Numbered from the stretch's first letter, positions 1-5,716 are shown. The stretch is DNA of 5,821 nucleotides from an uncultured Porphyromonadaceae bacterium (GCA_947166165.1 CAMVDK010000193.1:1-5821), one strand, 5' to 3'. The notes: generated from the letters alone by a model not told the origin. Program-made: numbers and translations.

Positions 1-1
1 C

Positions 2-37
2 GCGCTGCTGGCGGCCATCGGAGTTGATATTACGTGA
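2..37 (+). CDS. Possible 3' end of an upstream gene (partial)
   Basis: Frame 2 is open from the window edge and ends at TGA 35-37, giving the residues ALLAAIGVDIT. That stop overlaps the GTG start at 34-36 as GTGA, the 4-bp stop/start overlap common in phage operons. This would make it the end of the preceding structural gene, translationally coupled to the next. It could equally be an earlier part of the following protein, separated from it by a second frameshift. With only 11 codons visible nothing can be said about function. Confidence 0.3.
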   Translation, partial: ALLAAIGVDIT

Positions 38-852
38 ATTTCTGGGATTTCACGGTTAATCGGGTTGAAATCCCGGCATCATCCTCGCTCTTGCTCATGA
101 GAGTTGGGACTAGTACTCTTAAAAGCGATGGCGGGAACTATCTTGCGGATTTAAGGGTAAAGGGATTGTCATGCCAAATCAGGCTCTATAAACTTGTGGA
201 GTTGATATGCGACGCGCTGGGCTATGGCTTTGTGGCCGACGATTGGCGCAACAGCGACTATTACCACCTTTACTCGTTCAACACCGCGCCGTTCGCTTGG
301 GGCTTGGGCACATGGCAGAGCACACTGCCGCACTGGTCGCTCAACGAGTTCTTTGAGCAACTCGAGCGGCTCATGCTTTGCGAGTTCGACATCGACCATG
401 AGGCGCGGCGTATCACCTTCTCGTGGAGCAACGAGAACGTGGCTGCCGCCGGTGTTGTGGAACTGACCGACATCGTTGACGAGTTCACAGCCACTGTCAC
501 GCGCGATGATGAGAGCAAATACAAATGTATGCGAAACATCGGCTATGCCGACGCGGGGCATGAGATGTGGAACTTCTACTCCTGCTATTGGTATTTCCAT
601 AAAGGGGCAAGGTCGGTCTATTCCTACGATACACTGCAGGAACTGATGACGGCTTTGCGCAACGTCTCCGCCTCGACAGGTGGCCGAAACTCCATTTCGG
701 CGGAAGGAGTGTATTATGCCGCGGATGTGGACAATATTTCGTTCTCTATGGCATCAAGCGGGAAAAGACCGGCGGCACCAGCCCGAATTATGGTGACCTG
801 TATGAGACCGTCTATCGCTTGCTGCCGCTCAACTCCTTTGGCGACCGCATAA
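34..852 (+). CDS. 5' fragment of the prophage tail-region protein
   Basis: Starts at GTG 34, with GGAG at 20-23 as a possible ribosome binding site; frame 1 is closed by TGA at 25-27, so no earlier start is available. Residues 1-233 look genuine. A hydrophobic stretch near 50-65 (LYKLVELICDALGY) is followed by the most family-like block at 98-129: LPHWSLNEFFEQLE, then an acidic turn and RRITF. VVELTDIVDEFTATV follows at 141-155 and an aromatic-rich segment (MWNFYSCYWYF) at 178-188. Residues 234-272 are out of frame (serine-, proline- and arginine-rich) and belong to no recognisable fold. The N-terminus may be short if more of the protein lies upstream in another frame. Expected location is the phage tail; biochemical role unknown. 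Confidence 0.6.
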   Translation: MNFWDFTVNRVEIPASSSLLLMRVGTSTLKSDGGNYLADLRVKGLSCQIRLYKLVELICDALGYGFVADDWRNSDYYHLYSFNTAPFAWGLGTWQSTLPHWSLNEFFEQLERLMLCEFDIDHEARRITFSWSNENVAAAGVVELTDIVDEFTATVTRDDESKYKCMRNIGYADAGHEMWNFYSCYWYFHKGARSVYSYDTLQELMTALRNVSASTGGRNSISAEGVYYAADVDNISFSMASSGKRPAAPARIMVTCMRPSIACCRSTPLATA

Positions 853-1508
853 GCGACGTGGAGAATTGGGAGGATAAAGAGGACATAGACATCGTGCCGG
901 CGTGGATTGACGACACCATGACGGCCGATGATGGCTCATATAAGGGCGAGGTCGTGTTCATGGATATGGGCACGACCGACAACGCCTCCTCCAGCGGCGA
1001 ATGTTACACCTACGGGCGTCGGCCGAATGCCACCACGGTGCCGATGTCAACGCTGCTGCAGCCGTCGCTCATCGATAGCATCAAGGCCGGCGACAATGAC
1101 AGCGACAACAGCATCTCATATCTGCAGGTGGGATTTTGGTTCGGCAATTATCAGCAGTTCGCACCCTATCTGCCGCACCCGTTCCTCGACCGGTTTGACA
1201 CCAAAGTCGAGTGGTCGGTGGTTGACCAACATGTGCAACATACATGGACGCGCATCGACTGTGGCCACGACGTGTCGTTGCGCCTGAATAATAACCGATA
1301 CGGCCAAGGCAAATTGCTGGCGGAGGCCATAGAGATTGAGAGCCACCGCAAATATGAGTTCTCGTTCCTGAGCGACACCTTGCCCGATGTGCGTGCCGTG
1401 TTTATCATCAGAGGGAAGAAATATCTGTGTGCCCAAATTAAAACTGACATCAACCAGAATGGCATGAGCCAACTCAAGAAAGGCACGTTCTACCGCATAT
1501 CAGAGTGA
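819..1508 (+). CDS. 3' fragment of the prophage tail-region protein
   Basis: The only start codon seen for this fragment is TTG at 819, but the coding sense begins earlier, at about 735, so 819 is probably not a true initiation site. The fragment supplies the C-terminal half: IDIVPAWIDDTM shortly after the start, an acidic middle, and a closing block GKKYLCAQIKTDINQNG followed by MSQLKKGTFYRI. That closing block (a short strand, a cysteine, then SQL and FYRI) is the part I most associate with Bacteroidales prophage tail-module proteins; this is recall, not a search result. Its stop (1506-1508) lies inside the 3' end of the opposing integrase gene. Confidence 0.6.
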   Translation: MLPLNSFGDRISDVENWEDKEDIDIVPAWIDDTMTADDGSYKGEVVFMDMGTTDNASSSGECYTYGRRPNATTVPMSTLLQPSLIDSIKAGDNDSDNSISYLQVGFWFGNYQQFAPYLPHPFLDRFDTKVEWSVVDQHVQHTWTRIDCGHDVSLRLNNNRYGQGKLLAEAIEIESHRKYEFSFLSDTLPDVRAVFIIRGKKYLCAQIKTDINQNGMSQLKKGTFYRISE

Positions 1509-2717
1509 ACCTTCCCATTCAAGCACATCCTTGTTGGCCTTGCGCAAGTGGCGCGTGTAAAGCTCTGTGATGGCCAGCGACGAATGCCGGGCCTGGTCGC
1601 GCACGGTGATGCTCGCGATATGACTGTCGAGCATCTCGGTGATGCCGGTGTCCTTCAGCGAGTAGAACTGCCACTCTTTTTTCAGGCTCAACGCCTTGCG
1701 CACTTTCTGCCAGTGGTCACGGAATATCTTGGTGTCAATCTGTGTGGGACCGGGCAATAACTTCTCCGAGAAAATGTAATCGCTGCTCGGCGAGTTGAAG
1801 ATGCCGAGGTCGATGGCATAGCGCAGCACCTTGACCGGCAGCGTCACCACCATCGTCTCGCGGTTCTTGCTCGCTTCGGCAGGTATGGTGATGGTGCCCT
1901 CCTTGATGTTGATCCAACCGATTTTGAGGCGTGTCATCTCCACCGGACGGATGAAACAGTTGTAAAGCAGGTGGCACGCCAACAAGAACGGTCGGTCGTG
2001 CTCGGCCAGCCATTCGCCGATGCGCTTCACTATATCGGTGGGGATGACTTCGCGGGTCTTGACGATATGCCGCTTGTCGATGGCTGAGATGCCGTCGGTC
2101 GGGCGTGACTTGAAATAGTTGCGCTCTACACACCACCCGCAGAACACCGACAGCCATGCGAGGTAGTTATTGCGGGTCTGTGCGCCATTGTTGCGCTCGA
2201 TGAAGATGTGTTCCAGAAACTCGACGATGTAGGCGTGGTCAAACTGGTAAAGGTAGTAAATCGGCCGCGTGTCCTTGGCATACTCGCGCACATTCTTCAG
2301 ATACGACTTGTAGCCGGCCCACGTCTCTTTGCGGAAGTAACCGATGTTGAACATTTTGTCGATGTAAGCCTCGTAGGCGTCGCACACCTCGCCGAAGATG
2401 TGCAGCGTGCCCACGTCCTTCGCAATCCACGGATTCCAGCCGCGCTGCAACTGGGTGTTGATGCGCCCGATGACCTCGCGGGCGTAGGCGCGGCGCTCGG
2501 TGATCTTTTTGATGCGATTGAGTTTTATTTTCTTGCGGCGCAGGCGTGCCAGCGCCGGGTCGTAGGCATAAAACTCGATATACCACTCTTTGCCCTCGCG
2601 CAGCTCCGCCCTGGTGTATTGCTTGACGAATGCCACGTTGCTCGCCGTCGTGACCGGCGGCACCTCTGCACTAACCCTGTTTTTGCGTGGACTGTATGCA
2701 CACATTTTTTTTGACAT
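1500..2717 (-). CDS. Tyrosine recombinase (phage-type integrase)
   Basis: A 405-residue site-specific recombinase, the usual length for Bacteroidales element integrases. It would insert and excise its element through a tyrosine-DNA covalent intermediate. The N-terminus is basic (about residues 1-75), suited to binding arm-type DNA sites. A helical core-binding domain spans about 104-205 and the catalytic domain about 220-395. Visible active-site residues are Arg257 (FIRPVEM), Lys284 in the beta-hairpin (EASKNRE), His378 (QARHSS) and the nucleophile Tyr387 (ELYTRH). The second box reads FYSLKDTG, so the usual HxxR appears as Tyr352-x-x-Lys355. I recall similar YSL(K/R)DTG boxes in Bacteroidetes integrases, so the enzyme need not be dead. 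The ATG at 2715-2717 is followed by a run of eight A, and no clear consensus promoter is seen upstream. The repeats at 2772-2892 lie just upstream, so binding there could also control its own expression. The gene is divergent from the element end and next to tRNA-Pro. Confidence 0.95.
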   Translation of the reverse strand: MSKKMCAYSPRKNRVSAEVPPVTTASNVAFVKQYTRAELREGKEWYIEFYAYDPALARLRRKKIKLNRIKKITERRAYAREVIGRINTQLQRGWNPWIAKDVGTLHIFGEVCDAYEAYIDKMFNIGYFRKETWAGYKSYLKNVREYAKDTRPIYYLYQFDHAYIVEFLEHIFIERNNGAQTRNNYLAWLSVFCGWCVERNYFKSRPTDGISAIDKRHIVKTREVIPTDIVKRIGEWLAEHDRPFLLACHLLYNCFIRPVEMTRLKIGWINIKEGTITIPAEASKNRETMVVTLPVKVLRYAIDLGIFNSPSSDYIFSEKLLPGPTQIDTKIFRDHWQKVRKALSLKKEWQFYSLKDTGITEMLDSHIASITVRDQARHSSLAITELYTRHLRKANKDVLEWEGSL

Positions 2718-2771
2718 TTCTTTGGGGGAAACGTCATAATGTTATACATGAAGGGGCAGCGATTTTGAAGC

Positions 2772-2892
2772 GTTGTCCCGTTTTTGTCCCGTTTTCGCGC
2801 CCGAAATTCAGCCTTTAACGTGCCGATTATCAGGTAGTTGTCTCGTCTTGTCGGGGCGGCGGAAAAAACAGTGTTGTCCCGATTTTGTCCCG
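2772..2892 (+). repeat. Paired TTGTCCCG direct repeats, candidate recombinase arm sites
   Basis: TTGTCCCG occurs at 2773-2780 and 2784-2791, and again at 2874-2881 and 2885-2892. In both pairs the start-to-start distance is 11 bp, about one helical turn. Around these the 20-bp unit 2772-2791 and the unit 2873-2892 differ at one base. A degenerate third pair lies between them (TTGTCTCG 2838-2845 and TTGTCGGG 2848-2855, 10 bp apart). All have the same orientation and fill the noncoding gap between the integrase start and the tRNA. Same-strand repeats next to an integrase are typical of arm-type binding sites for integrase or excisionase; that role is inferred. Confidence 0.6.
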
Positions 2893-2900
2893 GCAAAATC
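2881..2900. other. Palindrome with 6-bp spacer, candidate recombination core or operator
   Basis: GATTTTG (2881-2887) and CAAAATC (2894-2900) form a perfect 7-bp inverted repeat around the spacer TCCCGG. Tyrosine recombinase core sites commonly have two inverted half-sites around a 6-8 bp crossover region, so this geometry fits. It also overlaps the last TTGTCCCG repeat, so it could instead be an operator, or chance in a repeat-rich spacer. No second copy is visible in the window, so the crossover point cannot be proven here. Confidence 0.35.
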
Positions 2901-2901
2901 A

Positions 2902-2942
2902 AAAAATAAGGGATAACTTGCAGGCTGACTGCTTGTTATCCC
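2902..2942 (-). terminator. Rho-independent terminator of tRNA-Pro
   Basis: GGGATAAC (2910-2917) pairs with GTTATCCC (2935-2942), followed by a TT/TT internal loop, an inner GCAG/CTGC stem and a 5-base loop. On the minus strand the hairpin is followed by TTATTTTTT (2909-2901). It begins about 9 bases past the tRNA 3' end, the right place to end the tRNA transcript and to shield the integrase region from it. Confidence 0.82.
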
Positions 2943-2950
2943 CTGTCGGG

Positions 2951-3024
2951 TCGGGGTGAGAGGACTCGAACTTCCGACCTCCACGTCCCGAACGTGGCGC
3001 GCTAACCAACTGTGCTACACCCCG
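2951..3024 (-). tRNA. tRNA-Pro (anticodon CGG)
   Basis: A 74-base cloverleaf on the minus strand. The 7-bp acceptor stem CGGGGTG/CACCCCG is perfect, the discriminator is A, and the 3' CCA is not encoded. The anticodon arm CCACG-TTCGGGA-CGTGG gives anticodon CGG, reading proline CCG codons. The D loop holds GG and the T loop is TTCGAGT. Two stem positions are A-C mismatches: 12-23 in the D stem and 52-62 in the T stem, with a G-U pair at 49-65. A strong promoter and a terminator flank it, which supports a working gene. Its 3' end faces the integrase, making it the probable insertion target of the element. Confidence 0.94.
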
Positions 3025-3042
3025 AATCGTTGTTTTACGGTG

Positions 3043-3073
3043 CAAAGGTAGGCATTTTTTGCGAACTGGCAAT
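3043..3073 (-). promoter_or_regulatory. Bacteroidota-type promoter of tRNA-Pro
   Basis: On the minus strand TACCTTTG (3050-3043) matches the Bacteroidota -7 consensus TAnnTTTG exactly. ATTG (3073-3070) sits 19 bp upstream as the -33 box, one base off TTTG. Transcription would start roughly 5-15 bases before the tRNA 5' end at 3024, leaving a very short leader. Confidence 0.8.
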
Positions 3074-3246
3074 GGATTTTGCAGAATTTTTTTCAAAAAA
3101 AGCAGTATGACGTCGGTTTGGCGGCTTCCGGCGCCTTGCCGGAGTGGCTGTGGTGGGGTCTCGAAGCACTGGTTTGCCCGCCGCATCGCGGTGGTGATGG
3201 TGTGAGCCGGCCGGAACGCCCATGGTGGCCGGTTCGTTTACCCAAA
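3074..3246. other. GC-rich intergenic stretch without a convincing gene
   Basis: This is the core of a roughly 395-bp gap between tRNA-Pro and the secreted-protein gene. It holds a run of A/T just upstream of the tRNA promoter. It also holds a 6-bp hairpin TCCGGC-GCCTT-GCCGGA at about 3126-3142, a CCGGCCGG palindrome at 3207-3214, and GGCCGGTT repeated at 3227-3234 and 3248-3255. The short open frames here have no start context or recognisable protein. It could hold a small RNA or decayed sequence; nothing seen proves either. Confidence 0.45.
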
Positions 3247-3269
3247 AGGCCGGTTGGCCTATCTTTTTT
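3247..3269 (+). terminator. Short terminator-like hairpin
   Basis: AGGCC (3247-3251) and GGCCT (3256-3260) form a 5-bp stem with a GGTT loop, followed on the plus strand by ATCTTTTTT (3261-3269). The T-run is good but the stem is short. No plus-strand gene is visible upstream that it would terminate, so it may end a small unannotated transcript or be fortuitous. Confidence 0.4.
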
Positions 3270-3287
3270 GATAATTATTTTGAAAAA

Positions 3288-3319
3288 TTTGCTCAATTAA
3301 AAATAATGATGTAATTTTA
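3288..3319 (+). promoter_or_regulatory. Candidate promoter of the secreted-protein gene (distal)
   Basis: TTTG (3288-3291), 20 bp, then TAATTTTA (3312-3319) matches the Bacteroidota -33/-7 pattern with one mismatch in the -7 box. It would give a leader of about 90 bases before the ATG at 3420. The region is very AT-rich, so chance matches are likely. Confidence 0.35.
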
Positions 3320-3326
3320 CGGCGCA

Positions 3327-3354
3327 TTTGAATGTAAGGAATGACTGCTATAAT
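3327..3354 (+). promoter_or_regulatory. Candidate promoter of the secreted-protein gene (proximal)
   Basis: TTTG (3327-3330) lies 18 bp before TATAAT (3349-3354), with TAACCTTTTG just downstream (3356-3365). This competes with the distal site. The -7 match to TAnnTTTG is poorer, but the position gives a shorter leader of about 55-60 bases. Confidence 0.35.
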
Positions 3355-3419
3355 GTAACCTTTTGAATTGAAGAAGAAAACCGATTAACCCATATTTATT
3401 CACTTAATTTATTAACGCT

Positions 3420-5591
3420 ATGAGAAAGCTTTATCTTTTTCTTGCAGCTGCAGCGATGACCATTTCGGCATCGGCAGCTATTCCCTTCGGCCACCAGGTG
3501 GTGAAGGGTAGCAACGCGCTTGCCCAGTTCAAGGCTGTGGACAAGGCCAGCACCGCGCTCTACAACGCAGAGGCTAAGACTGGCATCCAGAAGGCTCCCG
3601 CCAAGGCTACGGAGATCATCACCGAGGTTCAGGGCGAGACCAAGTACTTCAACCGCGCCGGTGGCGCCTTCTATGTGTCGAGCGGCTACCTCTATGAGGA
3701 CGTGCAAGAGGGCATCATGGAAGTCGTGTTCGCCGAGGACGGCACCGTCTACTTCAAGGACCTGGTGAGCTATTTTGGCGCCGGGAGCTATGTGAAAGGT
3801 ACGCTTGAGGGCAACACCATTACCGTGCCCATGGGCCAGACCCTTTACACCTGGGCCGATTATGGCTATGGCGCAGAGATCCGCTGGGGCAATGTGACCC
3901 GCGACGCCGATGGTGAAGTGATGAGCGGCAGTGATGTGGTCATCGACGAGGAGGCCACCGAGGCTGTGTTCACCTACGATGCCGAGGCTGGCATCATCAC
4001 TCTGGAGGGCAGCAACGAGAACCACATCCTGGCTGCTTTCTACGATGACGACCAGACCTGGACCGGCCGTGGCGACTACAACAGCGTGTACACGTTCACC
4101 GAGGTTCCCGAGCCCGTCGTGCCCCCCGTGCCCACCACGGACAGCTACTTCCACATCGGCCAGTTCAGCGACGGTGATGTCGTGAACCAGACCGTGACCA
4201 TCATGACCATTGGCGACCAGGTCTACGTGCAGGGTCTGACCAAGGCCGACGAGGACTACAGCGTCCTTCCCGAGGCTTGGGTGAAGGGTACGATGGTTGA
4301 CAACGTGCTCACCATCGAGAACGGCCAGTACATCGGTATGTACAACGGCAACTTCATGTATCTGTTTGGCTGCAACGAGGATGGCGAGCCTCTGGACATC
4401 ACCTTCGTCTATGATCCCGAGACCGACGTCTACACGCTGCAGAACTACTATGCTGTCAACGGCAAGCAAGACCAGCTGTACTACTACTACTACTTCACTC
4501 CGGGCAACGTCCTGAGCAAGGAAGAGCTCTACATCCCCGATGTGGTTGAGGTTCCCGAGAACCTGAAGCTGTATCCCTACGTGCTCAAGACCAACGAGCT
4601 GACCTTCGACCAGGAGACTGGCGAGGCCATCTACACCCCGATCGCGCTGCAGCTCACCCTGGGCGTTGACGAGAACTACAACATGTATCTCCAGGGTCTG
4701 TGCCAGGATCTGCCCGAGGCTTGGGTGACCTGCCACTACGATGATGACTACAACATGGTCATCCCCGGCTGCCAGAACTTCGGTATCGAGGAGTGGAGCT
4801 TCCTGGGCTATGTGTTTGAGTATCCGCACTTCCTGCTTGGCATGGACGCCGATGGCAACCTGGGCACCGACATCGTGCTCTACTACGACGCCGACGCCGA
4901 TGTGTACTTCAGCAACACCGACTACATCATCGACAATGAGAAGCCCAACGTGCTGAGCTACTACCACATCTACACCGACCCGCAGATGAACCTCATCGAG
5001 GAGAAGGCCGCCAAGCCCGCTACTCCGGAGATCACTGCCTACACCCCGTATGAGAGCTATGGCTATGCTCGCATCAACTGCAACATCCCGACCGTTGATG
5101 TTGATGGCAACGACATGGTCACCAGCAAGCTCTTCTACCGCGTCTACCTCGACATCGAGACCGTGGTTGAGCAGCTCACCTTCGATCCCAGCGAGTACAT
5201 CTACTTCGAGACCTCGATGACCGAGATCCCCTACAACTTCAGCGATAGCTACGACGTGTATGCCGGTGGCACCACCGTCTACCTGAATCAGCCTAACGCC
5301 CTGCTCGCCAACAAGGTTGGTCTGCAGACCGTGTACTATGGTGGTCTCGACGATATCGAGTATGGTCCCCGCCGCGAGGTGGCCGACAACGAGAGCGAGA
5401 TCTTCTGGTTCGACATCAAGGAGTACACCGATCCTTCGGCTGTGAGCGATGTCAACAGCAGCAAGACTGTGAAGAGCGTCCGCTACTACAACGTGGCTGG
5501 CATCGAGAGCAACAAGCCCTTCGATGGCATGAACATCGTTGTGAAGACCTACACCGACGGTACTACCAGCACCGCAAAGGTCATCAAGTAA
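3420..5591 (+). CDS. Large exported repeat protein with C-terminal sorting-like module
   Basis: A 723-residue protein of unknown function. Residues 1-20 form a signal peptide: RK, then a Leu/Ala-rich core, then an AxA-type cleavage site near 19-20. There is no lipobox cysteine, so the protein is exported but not a lipoprotein. Three diverged repeats follow, sharing a strand ending in GL or DL, a (LPEA)WV/YVKGT strand and an N..(I/V)..GQ strand. They lie at about 110-140 (VYFKDL, YVKGT, NTITVPMGQ), 268-303 (VYVQGL, LPEAWVKGT, NVLTIENGQ) and 422-452 (MYLQGL, LPEAWV, YNMVIPGCQ). A proline-rich linker (229-240) separates repeats one and two. Residues 533-668 form a beta-rich region with LFYRVYLD and MTEIPYNFSDSYD. 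The last 38 residues (SVRYYNVAG, then DGMNIVVKTYTDG) resemble type IX secretion sorting domains. The start is the ATG after an AT-rich leader, with no Shine-Dalgarno motif, as is usual in Bacteroidota. Codons strongly favour C- and G-ending forms, hinting at high expression. It stands alone with its own terminators. Substrate or binding partner cannot be inferred. Confidence 0.93.
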   Translation: MRKLYLFLAAAAMTISASAAIPFGHQVVKGSNALAQFKAVDKASTALYNAEAKTGIQKAPAKATEIITEVQGETKYFNRAGGAFYVSSGYLYEDVQEGIMEVVFAEDGTVYFKDLVSYFGAGSYVKGTLEGNTITVPMGQTLYTWADYGYGAEIRWGNVTRDADGEVMSGSDVVIDEEATEAVFTYDAEAGIITLEGSNENHILAAFYDDDQTWTGRGDYNSVYTFTEVPEPVVPPVPTTDSYFHIGQFSDGDVVNQTVTIMTIGDQVYVQGLTKADEDYSVLPEAWVKGTMVDNVLTIENGQYIGMYNGNFMYLFGCNEDGEPLDITFVYDPETDVYTLQNYYAVNGKQDQLYYYYYFTPGNVLSKEELYIPDVVEVPENLKLYPYVLKTNELTFDQETGEAIYTPIALQLTLGVDENYNMYLQGLCQDLPEAWVTCHYDDDYNMVIPGCQNFGIEEWSFLGYVFEYPHFLLGMDADGNLGTDIVLYYDADADVYFSNTDYIIDNEKPNVLSYYHIYTDPQMNLIEEKAAKPATPEITAYTPYESYGYARINCNIPTVDVDGNDMVTSKLFYRVYLDIETVVEQLTFDPSEYIYFETSMTEIPYNFSDSYDVYAGGTTVYLNQPNALLANKVGLQTVYYGGLDDIEYGPRREVADNESEIFWFDIKEYTDPSAVSDVNSSKTVKSVRYYNVAGIESNKPFDGMNIVVKTYTDGTTSTAKVIK
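4479..4493 (+). repeat. In-frame TAC x5 run (five tyrosines)
   Basis: Five consecutive TAC codons encode Tyr354-358 at the end of the second protein repeat. A pure trinucleotide tract can gain or lose whole codons without breaking the frame, so its length may vary between strains. Confidence 0.85.
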
Positions 5592-5623
5592 TCTGAGCTC
5601 AACAAAGCTTGAATTCCGATAAC

Positions 5624-5655
5624 AGTGGGGCGGGCCGCGCGGTCCGCCCCACTTT
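5624..5655 (+). terminator. Strong rho-independent terminator, first of two
   Basis: Bases 5624-5636 and 5641-5653 form a 13-bp GC-rich stem with one G-U pair and a GCGC loop. A short TTT (5653-5655) and TT (5658-5659) follow. It starts 32 bases after the stop codon of the secreted-protein gene. The stem is very stable but the T-run is weak. Confidence 0.78.
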
Positions 5656-5667
5656 CGTTCGCCCGAC

Positions 5668-5716
5668 ATGGGCGGTGAGCACCATGGGCGTTTGCCGCCC
5701 ACAATGGGCGGCGAGC
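5668..5716 (+). repeat. ATGGGCG repeats overlapping the second terminator
   Basis: ATGGGCGGTGAGC (5668-5680) and ATGGGCGGCGAGC (5704-5716) differ at one base, and a shorter ATGGGCG lies between them (5684-5690). The single complementary strand CCGCCCA (5695-5701) could pair with any of the three, so alternative hairpins are possible. Confidence 0.6.

Larger units (their letters stand above)
34..1508 (+). pseudogene. Frameshifted prophage tail/baseplate-region protein gene
   Basis: Two overlapping open frames (34-852 and 819-1508) read as one protein if a single base is restored near 733. The first frame makes sense up to codon GAC 730-732 (EGVYYAADVD). The third frame continues from TAT 735 (YFVLYGIKREKTGG, then LYETVYRLLPLNSFGDRISDVE). 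Bases 733-734 are two thirds of a codon, so one base appears to be missing. The repaired product would be about 491 residues: 233 from the first part, one restored and 257 from the second. From memory of the family, the order of conserved stretches fits an unnamed protein found in tail or baseplate modules of Bacteroidales prophages; the exact role is unknown. No slippery heptamer is visible at the break, so a real mutation or an assembly error is likelier than programmed frameshifting. It sits directly beside an integrase, consistent with the end of a prophage. Confidence 0.72.

Noticed and set aside
169..600. Minus-strand open frame of 143 codons
   Set aside because: Lies entirely within the tail-region gene, with no recognisable motifs or start context.
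727..741. Programmed ribosomal frameshift, as in tail assembly chaperones
   Set aside because: No slippery heptamer or downstream structure is seen, and the gene is not of the chaperone type; mutation or assembly error fits better.
2208..2714. Plus-strand open frame of 168 codons opposite the integrase
   Set aside because: Composition is that of an antisense shadow, and the minus strand encodes a clear recombinase.
2772..2892. CRISPR-like array
   Set aside because: Only two to three short units with unequal spacing and no uniform spacers; better explained as protein binding sites beside an integrase.
3126..3142. Minus-strand terminator ending in the T-run near 3090
   Set aside because: The hairpin is about 30 bases from the T-run, too far for a rho-independent terminator.
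2899..3186. Minus-strand open frame of 95 codons across the tRNA (contains GVAQLVSAPRSGRGG)
   Set aside because: This is the well-known false translation of a tRNA gene; the cloverleaf at 2951-3024 explains it.
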